This document shows positions 17,124 to 25,612 of a stretch of 64,000 bases of DNA, piece after piece (the stretch's first letter is position 1; every line of letters begins with the position of its first letter). A program made the position numbers and the translations under genes. This DNA is from Pseudomonas sp. (lineage in GTDB: Bacteria; Pseudomonadota; Gammaproteobacteria; Pseudomonadales; Pseudomonadaceae): contig NZ_PEKX01000001.1 in assembly GCF_002796985.1 (NCBI RefSeq), positions 9,530 to 73,529 on the forward strand, in the 5' to 3' direction. The notes below the pieces were generated by a model, which saw only the letters and a list, made by a program, of their open reading frames with translations, was not told where the DNA came from and ran no database searches.

Positions 17124-18289
17124 GGGCGCTCCTGCTGCAGCTCCTCGTCGGTCGTCTGCATCACCGGCGGCAAGCCCCGGTAGGACACCAGCACCACGAA
17201 CCCGGCGGCACCGAGCGCCATCACCAGCGGCAGCGCATGGCCGCTGATCCACTGGCTGGCCGCACCCGTGGCCAGCGGGCCGATCAGGCAACCGATACCC
17301 CACAGTTGGGCGATGTGCGAGTTGGCGCGGACCAGCGCGTCGTCGCGGTAGCGCTCGCCAATGAGGATCAACGATAGGGTGAACAGCCCGCCCGCGCTGG
17401 CGCCGAACAGCACAAGCACCGGCCAGATGGCGCTGTGGTGCAGCAGTGGCGGCATGGCCAGGCTGCTGAGGAACAGCACGATGCCGCAGCCCTTGAACAG
17501 CGTCTGCCGGGAGATGCGGTCGGCCAGCCAGCCGATGGGAAGTTGCAGCAGCGCATCGCCAACGACCACGGTGCTGACCATCGCCAGCGCCACCGCCTGG
17601 GTGAAGCCCTGCTGGATGCCGTAGACCGGAAGCAAGGTGAGGATCATTGCCTCGAAGCCGGCGAACAGCACCACCGCCCAGGCGATTGCCGGCAACTGCG
17701 CGCAGAAGGCGAACAGCCCGCGCCCGTTGGCGCTGTGCGGGTCGACCCTGGGTGCACCAGTACGGCCCAGTAGCAGCATGGAACCGCCCACCAACAGGCA
17801 GACACTGAACCAGAAGCCACGGTTATCGGCGGTACCGATGAAGGTCAGCAGCACCGGGCCGGACAGCTGGCTCAGCGCATAACCGGTGCCATACAGGGCG
17901 ACCAGGCGGCCGCGCCATTTCTCGATGGCCAACTGGTTGATCCAACTCTCACCGAGGATGAACACCACGGTCAGCTGCACGCCGATCAGCAGGCGCAGGA
18001 TCAGCCAGATCGGGTAGCTCTGCAGCAGCGCCAACAGGCCGACCGAGAAGGCTCCTGAGATCAGGCAAATGCGCATCAACAGTGGCGTGCCGACCCGCGC
18101 GGCGAGACGGCCGGCAATCATCGCGCCCAGCAACACGCCCACGGCAGGCGTGGACGCCATGACGCCGATGGCGAAGTTGCCGTAACCCCAGCCTTCCAGG
18201 CGCAGCGAGACCAGCGGCATGGTCAGGCCAAGGGCGAGGCCGATGCTGATCACGGCCGCACAAACAGCGAAATACGGACCCCAACGCAT
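17120..18289 (-). CDS. MFS family permease
   Basis: A 389-residue major facilitator protein with about 12 hydrophobic segments. Conserved cues are the loop GRLAARVGTPLLMRI after segment 2 and GWLADRISRQTLFKG after segment 8. It resembles the YcaD/UMF group of small-solute carriers. The substrate is unknown. I begin it at ATG 18289 (MRWGPYFAVCAAV), with GGGAGAAAGACA upstream, instead of the 21-residue longer reading, which lacks membrane character. It lies downstream of kauB on the same strand, at the position of PA5311 in P. aeruginosa, so transport linked to amine metabolism is possible. Confidence 0.85.
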   Translation of the reverse strand: MRWGPYFAVCAAVISIGLALGLTMPLVSLRLEGWGYGNFAIGVMASTPAVGVLLGAMIAGRLAARVGTPLLMRICLISGAFSVGLLALLQSYPIWLILRLLIGVQLTVVFILGESWINQLAIEKWRGRLVALYGTGYALSQLSGPVLLTFIGTADNRGFWFSVCLLVGGSMLLLGRTGAPRVDPHSANGRGLFAFCAQLPAIAWAVVLFAGFEAMILTLLPVYGIQQGFTQAVALAMVSTVVVGDALLQLPIGWLADRISRQTLFKGCGIVLFLSSLAMPPLLHHSAIWPVLVLFGASAGGLFTLSLILIGERYRDDALVRANSHIAQLWGIGCLIGPLATGAASQWISGHALPLVMALGAAGFVVLVSYRGLPPVMQTTDEELQQERP

Positions 18290-18446
18290 TGTCTTTCTCC
18301 CGTTCCATCCGGAGCGCACGCCAGGCGCGAGGGTGCCCGATGCGCAATGCACAGCGGCCAGGCTTCCCTGAGGGAAACCCGGCCGCGGGTGTGGCTCTTG
18401 GTCAGAGCCGGCCCCTGACTCGGGGCCGACCTGCTTCAGCCGAGGA

Positions 18447-19940
18447 TCAGAGTTTGATCCAGGTAGCCTTCAGTTCGGTGTACTTGTCGAACGCATGCAG
18501 CGACTTGTCGCGGCCGTTGCCCGACTGCTTGAAGCCACCGAACGGAGCGGTCATATCGCCGCCGTCGTACTGGTTTACCCACACGCTGCCGGCGCGCAGC
18601 GCCTTGGCGGTCAGGTGAGCCTTGGACAGATCGCTGGTCCACACCGCAGCGGCGAGGCCGTACGGGGTGTCGTTGGCGATGCGCACGGCTTCTTCGGCAT
18701 CGGTGAACTCGATGACCGACAGCACCGGGCCGAAGATCTCTTCACGGGCGATGCGCATGGCGTTGGTCACGCCGTCGAAGATGGTCGGCTCAACGTAGGT
18801 GCCGCCGGTCTCTTCCAGGGTGCGCTTGCCGCCGGCCACCAGCTTGGCGCCGTCGTCGTGGCCAGCCTGGATGTAGCTCAGCACGTTGTTCATCTGGGTG
18901 GTGTCGACCAGCGCACCGACGTTGGTTTCCGGGTCCAGCGGGTTGCCCGGCTTCCAGGCCTTGATGGCTTCGACGACCATCGGCACGAACTCAGCCTTGA
19001 TCGACTTCTCCACCAGCAGGCGCGAGCCGGCGGTGCAGACTTCTCCCTGGTTGAAGGCGATGGCGCTGGCGGCGGCTTCGGCGGCGGCTTTCAGGTCCGG
19101 GGCGTCAGCGAAGACGATGTTCGGGCTCTTGCCACCGGCTTCCAGCCAGACGCGCTTCATGTTGGATTCGCCGGCGTAGACCATCAGCTGCTTGGCGATC
19201 TTGGTCGAACCGGTGAACACCAGGGTGTCGACGTCCATGTGCAGGGCCAGGGCCTTGCCCACGGTGTGGCCGAAGCCCGGCAGGACGTTGAACACGCCTT
19301 TCGGGATACCGGCCTCGATGGCCAGCTGGGCGACGCGGATACCGGTCAGCGGGGACTTTTCGGAAGGCTTGAGGATCACCGAGTTACCGGTGGTCAGGGC
19401 CGGGCCGAGTTTCCAGCAGGACATCAGCAGGGGGAAGTTCCACGGCACGATGGCGGCAACCACACCGACCGGCTCGCGGGTCACCAGACCCAGCTCGTTG
19501 TGCGGGGTAGCGGCGACTTCGTCGTAGATCTTGTCGATGGCCTCGGCGCTCCAGCGCAGGCTGTTGGCCGCACCGGAGACGTCGACGTTCAGCGAGTCGC
19601 TGATCGGCTTGCCCATGTCGAGGGTTTCCAGCAGGGCCAGTTCCTCGGCGTTCTCCAGCAGCAGCTCGGAGAAGCGGATCATGACCTTCTTGCGCTTGGC
19701 CGGAGCCATGCGCGACCAGACGCCGGAATCGAAGGTGGCACGGGCAACCTGCACGGCACGTTCGGCATCGGCCAGGTCGCAGCTGGCAACCTTGGCCAGG
19801 AAGCGGCCATCCACAGGGCTGAGGCAATCGAAGGTGGCGCCGGATGCGGCGTCGACGTATTCACCGTTGACGAAGGCGCGGCCTTCGATCTTCAGATCCT
19901 TGGCGCGAGCTTCCCAATCGGCGCGAGTGAGGGTACCCAT
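18447..19940 (-). CDS. kauB: NAD(P)-dependent omega-amino aldehyde dehydrogenase KauB/PauC
   Basis: A 497-residue aldehyde dehydrogenase. The motif WLEAGGKSPN supplies the general-base Glu and GEVCTAGSRL the nucleophilic Cys. VPWNFPLLMSCWKLGPAL and FTGSTKIAKQL form the cofactor-binding part. In P. aeruginosa KauB/PauC oxidises 4-guanidinobutyraldehyde, gamma-glutamyl-aminobutyraldehyde and similar aldehydes from arginine and polyamine breakdown, downstream of PauB enzymes. The aminotransferase gene (gabT2) that I recall next to kauB in PAO1 is not here. A divergent cupin gene starts 300 bases away instead. Confidence 0.93.
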   Translation of the reverse strand: MGTLTRADWEARAKDLKIEGRAFVNGEYVDAASGATFDCLSPVDGRFLAKVASCDLADAERAVQVARATFDSGVWSRMAPAKRKKVMIRFSELLLENAEELALLETLDMGKPISDSLNVDVSGAANSLRWSAEAIDKIYDEVAATPHNELGLVTREPVGVVAAIVPWNFPLLMSCWKLGPALTTGNSVILKPSEKSPLTGIRVAQLAIEAGIPKGVFNVLPGFGHTVGKALALHMDVDTLVFTGSTKIAKQLMVYAGESNMKRVWLEAGGKSPNIVFADAPDLKAAAEAAASAIAFNQGEVCTAGSRLLVEKSIKAEFVPMVVEAIKAWKPGNPLDPETNVGALVDTTQMNNVLSYIQAGHDDGAKLVAGGKRTLEETGGTYVEPTIFDGVTNAMRIAREEIFGPVLSVIEFTDAEEAVRIANDTPYGLAAAVWTSDLSKAHLTAKALRAGSVWVNQYDGGDMTAPFGGFKQSGNGRDKSLHAFDKYTELKATWIKL

Positions 19941-20240
19941 GACAACGTGTCCTCTTATTAATGTACTTATCAGGTACAGGCGCCCGACGGGCGCACTGTC
20001 AAATATTCCGCAAGGCGGAGCAAACGCATGCTGTTGGCCACCCTAAACCGGAGGCAGCCGATTTTCAATATTTTTTACACTAAGCGGCCAAATAGCCTTG
20101 TCACGTTCGTTTTATTAAACATAGACTGCCCTGATTCGTCGGCTGATGGTTTTCCGACAGCCGCGTCGGAGTAAATATCCAACAGCGCTGCGCGTGCCCG
20201 CACGCACTCTCGCCAACAACTCTAAAGAACCGAGACCGCC
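19941..20240. other. kauB-cupin divergent intergenic region
   Basis: This 300-base non-coding stretch separates kauB (minus) from the cupin gene (plus). It is AT-rich from about 20060 to 20125 (ATTTTTTACAC at 20070-20080, TTTTATTAAACATAG near 20110), where promoters and a PauR-type operator would be expected. I see no gene and no perfect palindrome in it. Confidence 0.5.
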
Positions 20241-20603
20241 ATGAACGTCGAGCAGATCGTCGATTTCGCCCAGGCCACCACCGCCCCCGAACACTACCGC
20301 CCCGCCCCGGACCGCATCATCAAGGGTGACCCGGCACAGAGCGTTCGCAACCACTACGCCAGCGAGTGTGGCCAGTTCAACGTGGGCATCTGGGAAGGCG
20401 AGCCGGGCCACTGGAATGTCAGCTACACCGAGCACGAGTACTGCGAGATTCTCCAGGGCGTATCGGTGATTCGTGATGCCAACGGCGGTGCCAAGACCGT
20501 GCGCGTCGGCGACCGCTTCGTGATCCCGGCCGGCTTCAGCGGCACCTGGGAAGTGCTGGAGCCCTGCCGCAAGGTCTACGTGATCTTCGAACAGAAGGCC
20601 TGA
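20241..20603 (+). CDS. Small cupin protein (DUF861-like)
   Basis: A 120-residue single-domain cupin. The segment GHWNVSYTEHEYCEILQGV and the later GDRFVIPAGFSGTWEVLE match the two cupin boxes of the Cupin_3/DUF861 family (EutQ-like). A metal-binding set is incomplete (one His, Glu residues), so catalysis is uncertain and ligand binding is possible. It has no signal peptide. Divergent placement next to kauB matches P. aeruginosa and suggests a link to amine catabolism, but its function is not known. An intrinsic terminator follows 17 bases after the stop. Confidence 0.85.
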   Translation: MNVEQIVDFAQATTAPEHYRPAPDRIIKGDPAQSVRNHYASECGQFNVGIWEGEPGHWNVSYTEHEYCEILQGVSVIRDANGGAKTVRVGDRFVIPAGFSGTWEVLEPCRKVYVIFEQKA

Positions 20604-20616
20604 TCACCCAGGCATG

Positions 20617-20646
20617 AAAAAGCCCGCCAATTGGCGGGCTTTTTTT
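20617..20646. terminator. Rho-independent terminator after the cupin gene
   Basis: The perfect palindrome AGCCCGCCAATTGGCGGGCT (20621-20640) is followed by a run of T on the plus strand and preceded by a run of A, so it can act in both directions. Confidence 0.85.
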
Positions 20647-20683
20647 CGCCTCGGCGATCGTCAGAACGAAAAGCCGCAGGCAA

Positions 20684-20711
20684 GAAAAAACCCGCCACGG
20701 AGGGCGGGTTT
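20684..20711 (-). terminator. Rho-independent terminator of rpmBG
   Basis: AAACCCGCC (20688-20696) and GGCGGGTTT (20703-20711) form a stem. On the minus strand a T run follows, 22 bases after the rpmG stop. Confidence 0.85.
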
Positions 20712-20732
20712 CTTCACAAGGGCGAAGATCAA

Positions 20733-20888
20733 TTACTTGATCTTGGCTTCCTTGTAGATCACGTGCTTGCGAACAACCGGATCGAATTTCTTGATCTCGA
20801 TTTTCTCAGGCTTGGTGCGCTTGTTCTTGTCGGTGGTGTAGAAGTGGCCGGTACCGGCGCTGGACACCAAACGGATCAGTTCACGCAT
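20733..20888 (-). CDS. rpmG: 50S ribosomal protein L33
   Basis: A 51-residue basic protein starting MRELIRLVSSAGTGHFYTT and ending HVIYKEAKIK, the full L33 sequence. This is the zinc-free form: it lacks the paired CxxC motifs of the C+ type. It lies 12 bases after rpmB on the same strand, the standard rpmB-rpmG pair, and is followed by an intrinsic terminator. AGGAG precedes the ATG. Confidence 0.97.
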   Translation of the reverse strand: MRELIRLVSSAGTGHFYTTDKNKRTKPEKIEIKKFDPVVRKHVIYKEAKIK

Positions 20889-20900
20889 GACTGCAGCTCC

Positions 20901-21137
20901 TTAGAATTTTTCGCCGCGGGCGCGCAGGTCGTTCAGAACGGCCTCGATGCCACGCTTGTCGATGATACGCATACCTTTAGCGGAAACGCGCAGACGCACG
21001 AAACGCTTCTCGGCTTCTACCCAGAAACGGTGGTGCTGCAGGTTCGGCAGGAAACGGCGACGGGTTTTGTTGTGTGCGTGGGAAATGTTATTCCCGGTAA
21101 CCGGACCCTTACCGGTCACTTGGCAAACTCTCGACAT
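20901..21137 (-). CDS. rpmB: 50S ribosomal protein L28
   Basis: A 78-residue basic protein starting MSRVCQVTGKGPVTGNNISH and containing HNKTRRRFLPNLQ and the L28 core KRFVRLRVSAKGMRIIDKRG. Length and sequence match gammaproteobacterial L28, part of the large subunit. It is first in the rpmB-rpmG operon, with a plausible promoter about 150 bases upstream. Only one cysteine is present, so this is also the zinc-free type. Confidence 0.97.
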   Translation of the reverse strand: MSRVCQVTGKGPVTGNNISHAHNKTRRRFLPNLQHHRFWVEAEKRFVRLRVSAKGMRIIDKRGIEAVLNDLRARGEKF

Positions 21138-21284
21138 GGCTCAGCCCTCTATAAACCACATGCCAAACCCGGCATGGGTTGGCTGCTTAACTCAATAGGA
21201 TTCTCAGTTTCACCGAGGTCTTAACTGCCGCTTCGCCGCGATCGAGTCGCAGGATCAGAGCAGGGCCCCAGAAAAGAGCGCAGC

Positions 21285-21314
21285 TTTATATCAGAAAGAC
21301 ACTTCCCGCTGCAA
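21285..21314 (-). promoter_or_regulatory. Candidate sigma-70 promoter of rpmBG
   Basis: On the minus strand TTGCAG (21314-21309) and TATAAA (21290-21285) are separated by 18 bases. The resulting leader of about 140 bases reaches rpmB. This is the clearest signal in the 366-base gap 21138-21503, which otherwise shows no gene. Confidence 0.55.
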
Positions 21315-21503
21315 GGGAAAGCATGGCTCGGAAAACCCGACGCCAGCCCCCGCGGGCCGTGGCACTGGTGCCGTTCGTCGCCTGTCATCGTTGTGACAGA
21401 CGACGGCTTGGTCTAGGGTAGCTCCTTCGAGGCTGCCAACAGCCTTGCATGACCCCGCCCAGCCGCACGGATGGGCATCTTGCCAGCTCACACGGAGTCC
21501 GTC

Positions 21504-23075
21504 ATGCGTCTTGCCCTTCTCGCCCTCCTTCTTTCCCCTGCCCTCGCCAGCGCCGCTTCGCTGAGCGTGTGCACCGAAGCCAGCCCCGAGGGCTTCGACG
21601 TGGTCCAGTACAACTCGCTGACCACCACCAATGCCTCGGCCGACGCGCTGATGAACCGCCTGGTGGATTTCGACGCCGCGCGCGGCGAAGTGGTGCCGAG
21701 CCTGGCCGAGAGCTGGAAGGTCTCCGACGACGGCCTGACCTATGACTTCCAGCTGCGCGACGGCGTGGCCTTCCATCACACCGATTACTTCAAGCCGAGC
21801 CGCACGCTGGCCGCCGACGACGTGGTGTTCAGCTTCCAGCGCATGCTCGACCCGGCCCAACCCTGGCACAAGGTCGCGCAGAGCGGCTTCCCCCACGCCC
21901 AGTCGATGCAGCTGCCGAGCCTGGTCAAGGCCGTGGAGAAGGTCGATGAGCACCACGTGCGCTTCAGCCTCAACCACCCGGACGCCACCTTCCTGGCCAT
22001 GCTCAGCATGGGCTTCGCCTCCATCTACTCCGCCGAATACGCCGACCAGCTGATGAAGGCCGGCACCCCGGAGAAGCTCAACGCCCAACCGATCGGCACC
22101 GGCCCCTTCGTCTTCAAGCGCTTCCAGAAGGACGCCGTGGTGCGCTACGCCGCCAATGCCACGTACTTTGGCGGCAAGCCGGCTGTGGATAACCTGGTGT
22201 TCGCCATCACCCCGGACGCCAGCGTGCGCCTGCAGAAGCTCAAGCGCGGGGAGTGCCAGATCGCCCTGTCGCCCAAGCCGCTGGACGTCGAAGCGGCGCA
22301 GAAAAGCGCCGATCTCAAGGTTGAGCAGACCCCGGCCTTCATGACCGCCTTCGTCGGCATCAACAGCCAGCACCCACCGCTGGACAACCCCAAGGTACGC
22401 CAGGCGATCAACCTCGCCTTCGACAAGGGCACCTACCTCAAGAGCGTGTTCGCCGGCAGCGCCATCGCCGCCGATGGCGTCTACCCGCCCAACACCTGGA
22501 GCTATGCCAAGGATATCCCCGGCTACCCTCGCGACCTGGACAAGGCCCGTGCGCTGCTGGCCGAAGCCGGGCACCAGGACGGCTTCAAGACCACTATCTG
22601 GACCCGCCCGGCCGGCAGCCTGCTCAACCCCAACCCCAGCGTCGGCGCGCAACTGCTGCAGGCGGACCTGGCGCAGATCGGCATCCAGGCCGAGATCCGC
22701 GTCATCGAGTGGGGCGAACTGATCCGCCGCGCCAAGGCCGGCGAGCATGACCTGCTGTTCATGGGCTGGGCCGGCGACAACGGCGATCCGGACAACTTCC
22801 TCACCCCGCAATTCTCCTGCGCCAGCGTCAAATCCGGGCTCAACTTCGCGCGCTACTGCGACGCCAAGCTCGACGGCCTGATCAGCCAGGGCAAGGCGGT
22901 GGCCGACCAGGCCAAGCGCAGCGCGCTGTACCACCAGGCCCAGCAGATCATCCACGAGCAGGCGCTGTGGCTGCCGCTGGCGCACCCGACCGCCTCGGTG
23001 CTGACCCGCCAGAACGTCAAGGGCTACACGGTGAGTCCGTTTGGCCGCCAGGACTTCTCGAAGGTGCAGTTCTAG
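21504..23075 (+). CDS. ABC transporter substrate-binding protein, family 5 (dipeptide type)
   Basis: A 523-residue periplasmic binding protein of the SBP_bac_5 (DppA/OppA) family. Residues 1-17 (MRLALLALLLSPALASA) are a signal peptide. The mature start SLSVCTEASPEGFDVVQYNS, the loop LAESWKVSDDGLTYDFQLRDG and the C-terminal LWLPLAHPT are typical of Dpp-type proteins. I use ATG 21504 with GGAG upstream; a reading from 21471 would put residues in front of the signal peptide. No permease or ATPase genes adjoin it, so it is an orphan that likely serves a Dpp permease elsewhere. Confidence 0.92.
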   Translation: MRLALLALLLSPALASAASLSVCTEASPEGFDVVQYNSLTTTNASADALMNRLVDFDAARGEVVPSLAESWKVSDDGLTYDFQLRDGVAFHHTDYFKPSRTLAADDVVFSFQRMLDPAQPWHKVAQSGFPHAQSMQLPSLVKAVEKVDEHHVRFSLNHPDATFLAMLSMGFASIYSAEYADQLMKAGTPEKLNAQPIGTGPFVFKRFQKDAVVRYAANATYFGGKPAVDNLVFAITPDASVRLQKLKRGECQIALSPKPLDVEAAQKSADLKVEQTPAFMTAFVGINSQHPPLDNPKVRQAINLAFDKGTYLKSVFAGSAIAADGVYPPNTWSYAKDIPGYPRDLDKARALLAEAGHQDGFKTTIWTRPAGSLLNPNPSVGAQLLQADLAQIGIQAEIRVIEWGELIRRAKAGEHDLLFMGWAGDNGDPDNFLTPQFSCASVKSGLNFARYCDAKLDGLISQGKAVADQAKRSALYHQAQQIIHEQALWLPLAHPTASVLTRQNVKGYTVSPFGRQDFSKVQF

Positions 23076-23085
23076 CGGGCAACCG

Positions 23086-23760
23086 CTAGAGCATCCCCAA
23101 CTCAGCCATGGATTGCGGCTCGCCATCGCCGACGATGAAGTGATCGAGCACGCGCACGTCGATCAGCGCCAGTGCATCGATGATGCGCCGGGTCAGCAGC
23201 CGATCGGAGCTGCTCGGCTCGGCGATTCCCGAGGGGTGGTTGTGGGTCAGGATCAGCGCCGCCGCGTTATGCGCCAGGGCGCGCTTGACGATCTGCCGCG
23301 GGTAGACGCTGGCGCTGTCGATGGAGCCGCGGAACAGCACCTCGAAGCCCAGCACCCGATGGCGGTTGTCCATGAACAGGCAGGCGAAAACCTCGTGAGG
23401 CTCGTGGCGCAGGCGGGCCTTGAGGAAGTCCCGCACGGCCTGCGGGCTCTCCAGCGCCGAGGCGCGGCTGATCTGCTCGGCGAGGTGGCGGCGGGCAATC
23501 TCCAGCACGGCCTGTAGCTGCACGAACTTCGCCACCCCGAGCCCCAGATGGCTGCAGAACGAATCCAGGTCGGCCTCCAGCAGCGCGCGCAAGCTGCCGA
23601 ACTCGCTCAGCAAGCGTCGCGCCAGATCGACGGCGCTGCAGCCAACCACACCCGTGCGTAGAAAGATGGCCAGTAATTCGGCGTCGCTCAGGCTCGCCGC
23701 TCCCCTTTCGAGGAGTTTCTCCCGCGGGCGCTCCGCCGCAGGCCAGTCACGAATACTCAA
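23086..23760 (-). CDS. radC: RadC family JAMM-domain protein
   Basis: A 224-residue protein of the RadC/YeeS family. A helix-hairpin-helix-like N-terminal half (about 1-95) is followed by a JAMM/MPN+ metalloprotease-like domain whose zinc motif is HNHPSGIAEPSSSD near residues 173-186. A role in DNA repair was suggested historically, but the biochemical function remains unclear. It is divergent from coaBC across a 140-base gap, as in most gammaproteobacteria, and converges with the preceding binding-protein gene 10 bases apart. Confidence 0.94.
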   Translation of the reverse strand: MSIRDWPAAERPREKLLERGAASLSDAELLAIFLRTGVVGCSAVDLARRLLSEFGSLRALLEADLDSFCSHLGLGVAKFVQLQAVLEIARRHLAEQISRASALESPQAVRDFLKARLRHEPHEVFACLFMDNRHRVLGFEVLFRGSIDSASVYPRQIVKRALAHNAAALILTHNHPSGIAEPSSSDRLLTRRIIDALALIDVRVLDHFIVGDGEPQSMAELGML

Positions 23761-23900
23761 GGGACCTCCCCGTCAGGCCGCCCGCTGTTCCCCTGCGGGC
23801 GCTGTGCTATCTTAGCCCCCTCGCTACGCGCAGCCGGAGGCCTGGGGAGGCGTCGCCGGCTTCAGCGCGCGTCATCCATTTCCGTATTTAAGGCTGACCT

Positions 23901-25109
23901 ATGCAGCGGCTCTATCGTAAACGCATCGTTCTGGGCGTCGGCGGCGGTATCGCCGCCTACAAGAGCGCCGAACTGGTCCGCCGGTTGCGCGACCAGGGGG
24001 CCGAGGTGCGTGTCGTGATGACCCAGGGCGGCCGCGAGTTCATCACCCCCCTCACGCTCCAGGCGCTATCCGGCCATCCGGTGCACCTGGACCTGCTCGA
24101 TCCCGCCGCCGAAGCGGCCATGGGCCACATCGAGCTGGCCCGCTGGGCCGACCTGGTGCTGATCGCCCCCGCCACCGCCGACCTCATGGCGCGCCTGGCC
24201 CAGGGCGTGGCCAACGATCTGCTGACCACCCTGGTGCTCGCCACCGACGCCCAGGTTGCCCTCGCTCCGGCGATGAACCAGGCCATGTGGCGCGACCCCG
24301 CCACCCAGGTGAATGCCGAGCTGCTGCGTTCGCGCGGCCTGCACTTCTTCGGCCCCGCCGCCGGCAGCCAGGCCTGCGGCGATGTCGGCCCGGGGCGCAT
24401 GCTCGAGGCCGATGATCTGGCACAGCGGGCCGCCGACTGCTTCGAGTTCAAGGCACTGACCGGCCAGCACATCCTGATCACCGCCGGCCCGACCCAGGAA
24501 AACATCGACCCGGTGCGCTACATCACCAACCACAGCTCCGGGAAGATGGGCTTTGCCCTGGCCGAGGCCGCCGCCGAAGCCGGCGCCCGCGTGACCCTGG
24601 TGACCGGCCCGGTGCATCTGCCGACCCCGGACCGGGTGAGCCGCGTCGACGTGGTCAGCGCCCGCGACATGCTCGCCGCGTGCGAGGCAGCGATGCCGGC
24701 GGACATCCTGATCGCCTCCGCCGCCGTGGCCGACTACCGCCCGGAACTGGTCGCCACGCAGAAACTCAAGAAAGACCCCACCAAGGGTGACGGGCTGCTC
24801 TTGCAGCTGGTGCGCAATCCCGACATTCTCGCCACCCTCTCGCTGCGCGACGACCGCCCATTCAGCGTCGGCTTCGCCGCCGAGACCGAGAACCTGCTCG
24901 ACTACGCCTCGCGCAAGCTCAAGGACAAGAATCTCGACCTGATCGTCGCCAATGACGTCGCCAACCCGTCCATCGGCTTCAATAGCGAAGAGAACGCCAT
25001 CACGGTCATCGACCGTGAATTGCACAAGACTGCGTTCGCCCAGACCAGCAAGGGCAAGATCGCCCGCCAGCTGATCGCCTTTATCGCCGAACGCATCAAT
25101 CAACACTGA
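23901..25109 (+). CDS. coaBC: Bifunctional phosphopantothenoylcysteine synthetase/decarboxylase
   Basis: A 402-residue fusion making 4'-phosphopantetheine in coenzyme A synthesis. The N-terminal CoaC flavoprotein (about 1-190) begins KRIVLGVGGGIAAYKSAELV, contains the HIELARWADLVLIAPATA region with the catalytic His, and PAMNQAMW. The C-terminal CoaB synthetase (about 191-400) starts ILITAGPTQENIDPVRYITN and includes the NHSSGKMG motif and VANDV. Order coaBC-dut-algC-argB follows closely spaced on the plus strand: dut begins 7 bases after this stop. Confidence 0.97.
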   Translation: MQRLYRKRIVLGVGGGIAAYKSAELVRRLRDQGAEVRVVMTQGGREFITPLTLQALSGHPVHLDLLDPAAEAAMGHIELARWADLVLIAPATADLMARLAQGVANDLLTTLVLATDAQVALAPAMNQAMWRDPATQVNAELLRSRGLHFFGPAAGSQACGDVGPGRMLEADDLAQRAADCFEFKALTGQHILITAGPTQENIDPVRYITNHSSGKMGFALAEAAAEAGARVTLVTGPVHLPTPDRVSRVDVVSARDMLAACEAAMPADILIASAAVADYRPELVATQKLKKDPTKGDGLLLQLVRNPDILATLSLRDDRPFSVGFAAETENLLDYASRKLKDKNLDLIVANDVANPSIGFNSEENAITVIDRELHKTAFAQTSKGKIARQLIAFIAERINQH

Positions 25110-25116
25110 GAACTCA

Positions 25117-25572
25117 ATGCACTCCCTGCAAGCCAAGATCCTCGACCCCCGCCTGGGCAACGACTTCCCGCTGCCACAGTACGCCACCCCAGGTTCCGCC
25201 GGCCTCGACCTGCGCGCCATGCTCAAGGAGGATTGCGTCCTCGAGCCGGGCCAGACCGTACTGATCCCCACCGGCCTGTCCATCTACGTCGCCGATCCGG
25301 GTCTGGCCGCACTGATCCTTCCGCGCTCGGGCCTGGGCCACAAGCATGGCATCGTGCTGGGCAACCTGGTCGGGCTGATCGACTCGGACTACCAGGGGGA
25401 GCTGATGGTTTCGTGCTGGAACCGTGGCCAGACGGCCTTCAAGATCGCCATTGGCGAGCGCATTGCCCAACTGGTGCTGGTACCGGTGGTGCAGGCGCAC
25501 TTCGAGCTGGTCGAGGCCTTCGACGAGAGCCAGCGCGGTGCCGGCGGCTTCGGACACTCCGGCAGCCATTGA
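25117..25572 (+). CDS. dut: Deoxyuridine 5'-triphosphate nucleotidohydrolase
   Basis: A 151-residue trimeric dUTPase that converts dUTP to dUMP and keeps uracil out of DNA. The five family motifs are visible: GSAGLDLRA, LPRSGLGHKHGI, GNLVGLIDSDYQGE, ERIAQLVLVP and the C-terminal RGAGGFGHSGSH loop that closes over the nucleotide. It follows coaBC by 7 bases and precedes algC by 40, so co-transcription is likely. Confidence 0.97.
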   Translation: MHSLQAKILDPRLGNDFPLPQYATPGSAGLDLRAMLKEDCVLEPGQTVLIPTGLSIYVADPGLAALILPRSGLGHKHGIVLGNLVGLIDSDYQGELMVSCWNRGQTAFKIAIGERIAQLVLVPVVQAHFELVEAFDESQRGAGGFGHSGSH

Positions 25573-25612
25573 CCCTTCCCTTTTTCAGGATGAATCGCCG
25601 AGGAGACGTTGC

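Noticed and set aside
21291..23126. Minus-strand open frame of about 610 codons opposite the peptide-binding gene
   Set aside because: Antisense of a well-supported SBP_bac_5 gene; its composition is not protein-like.
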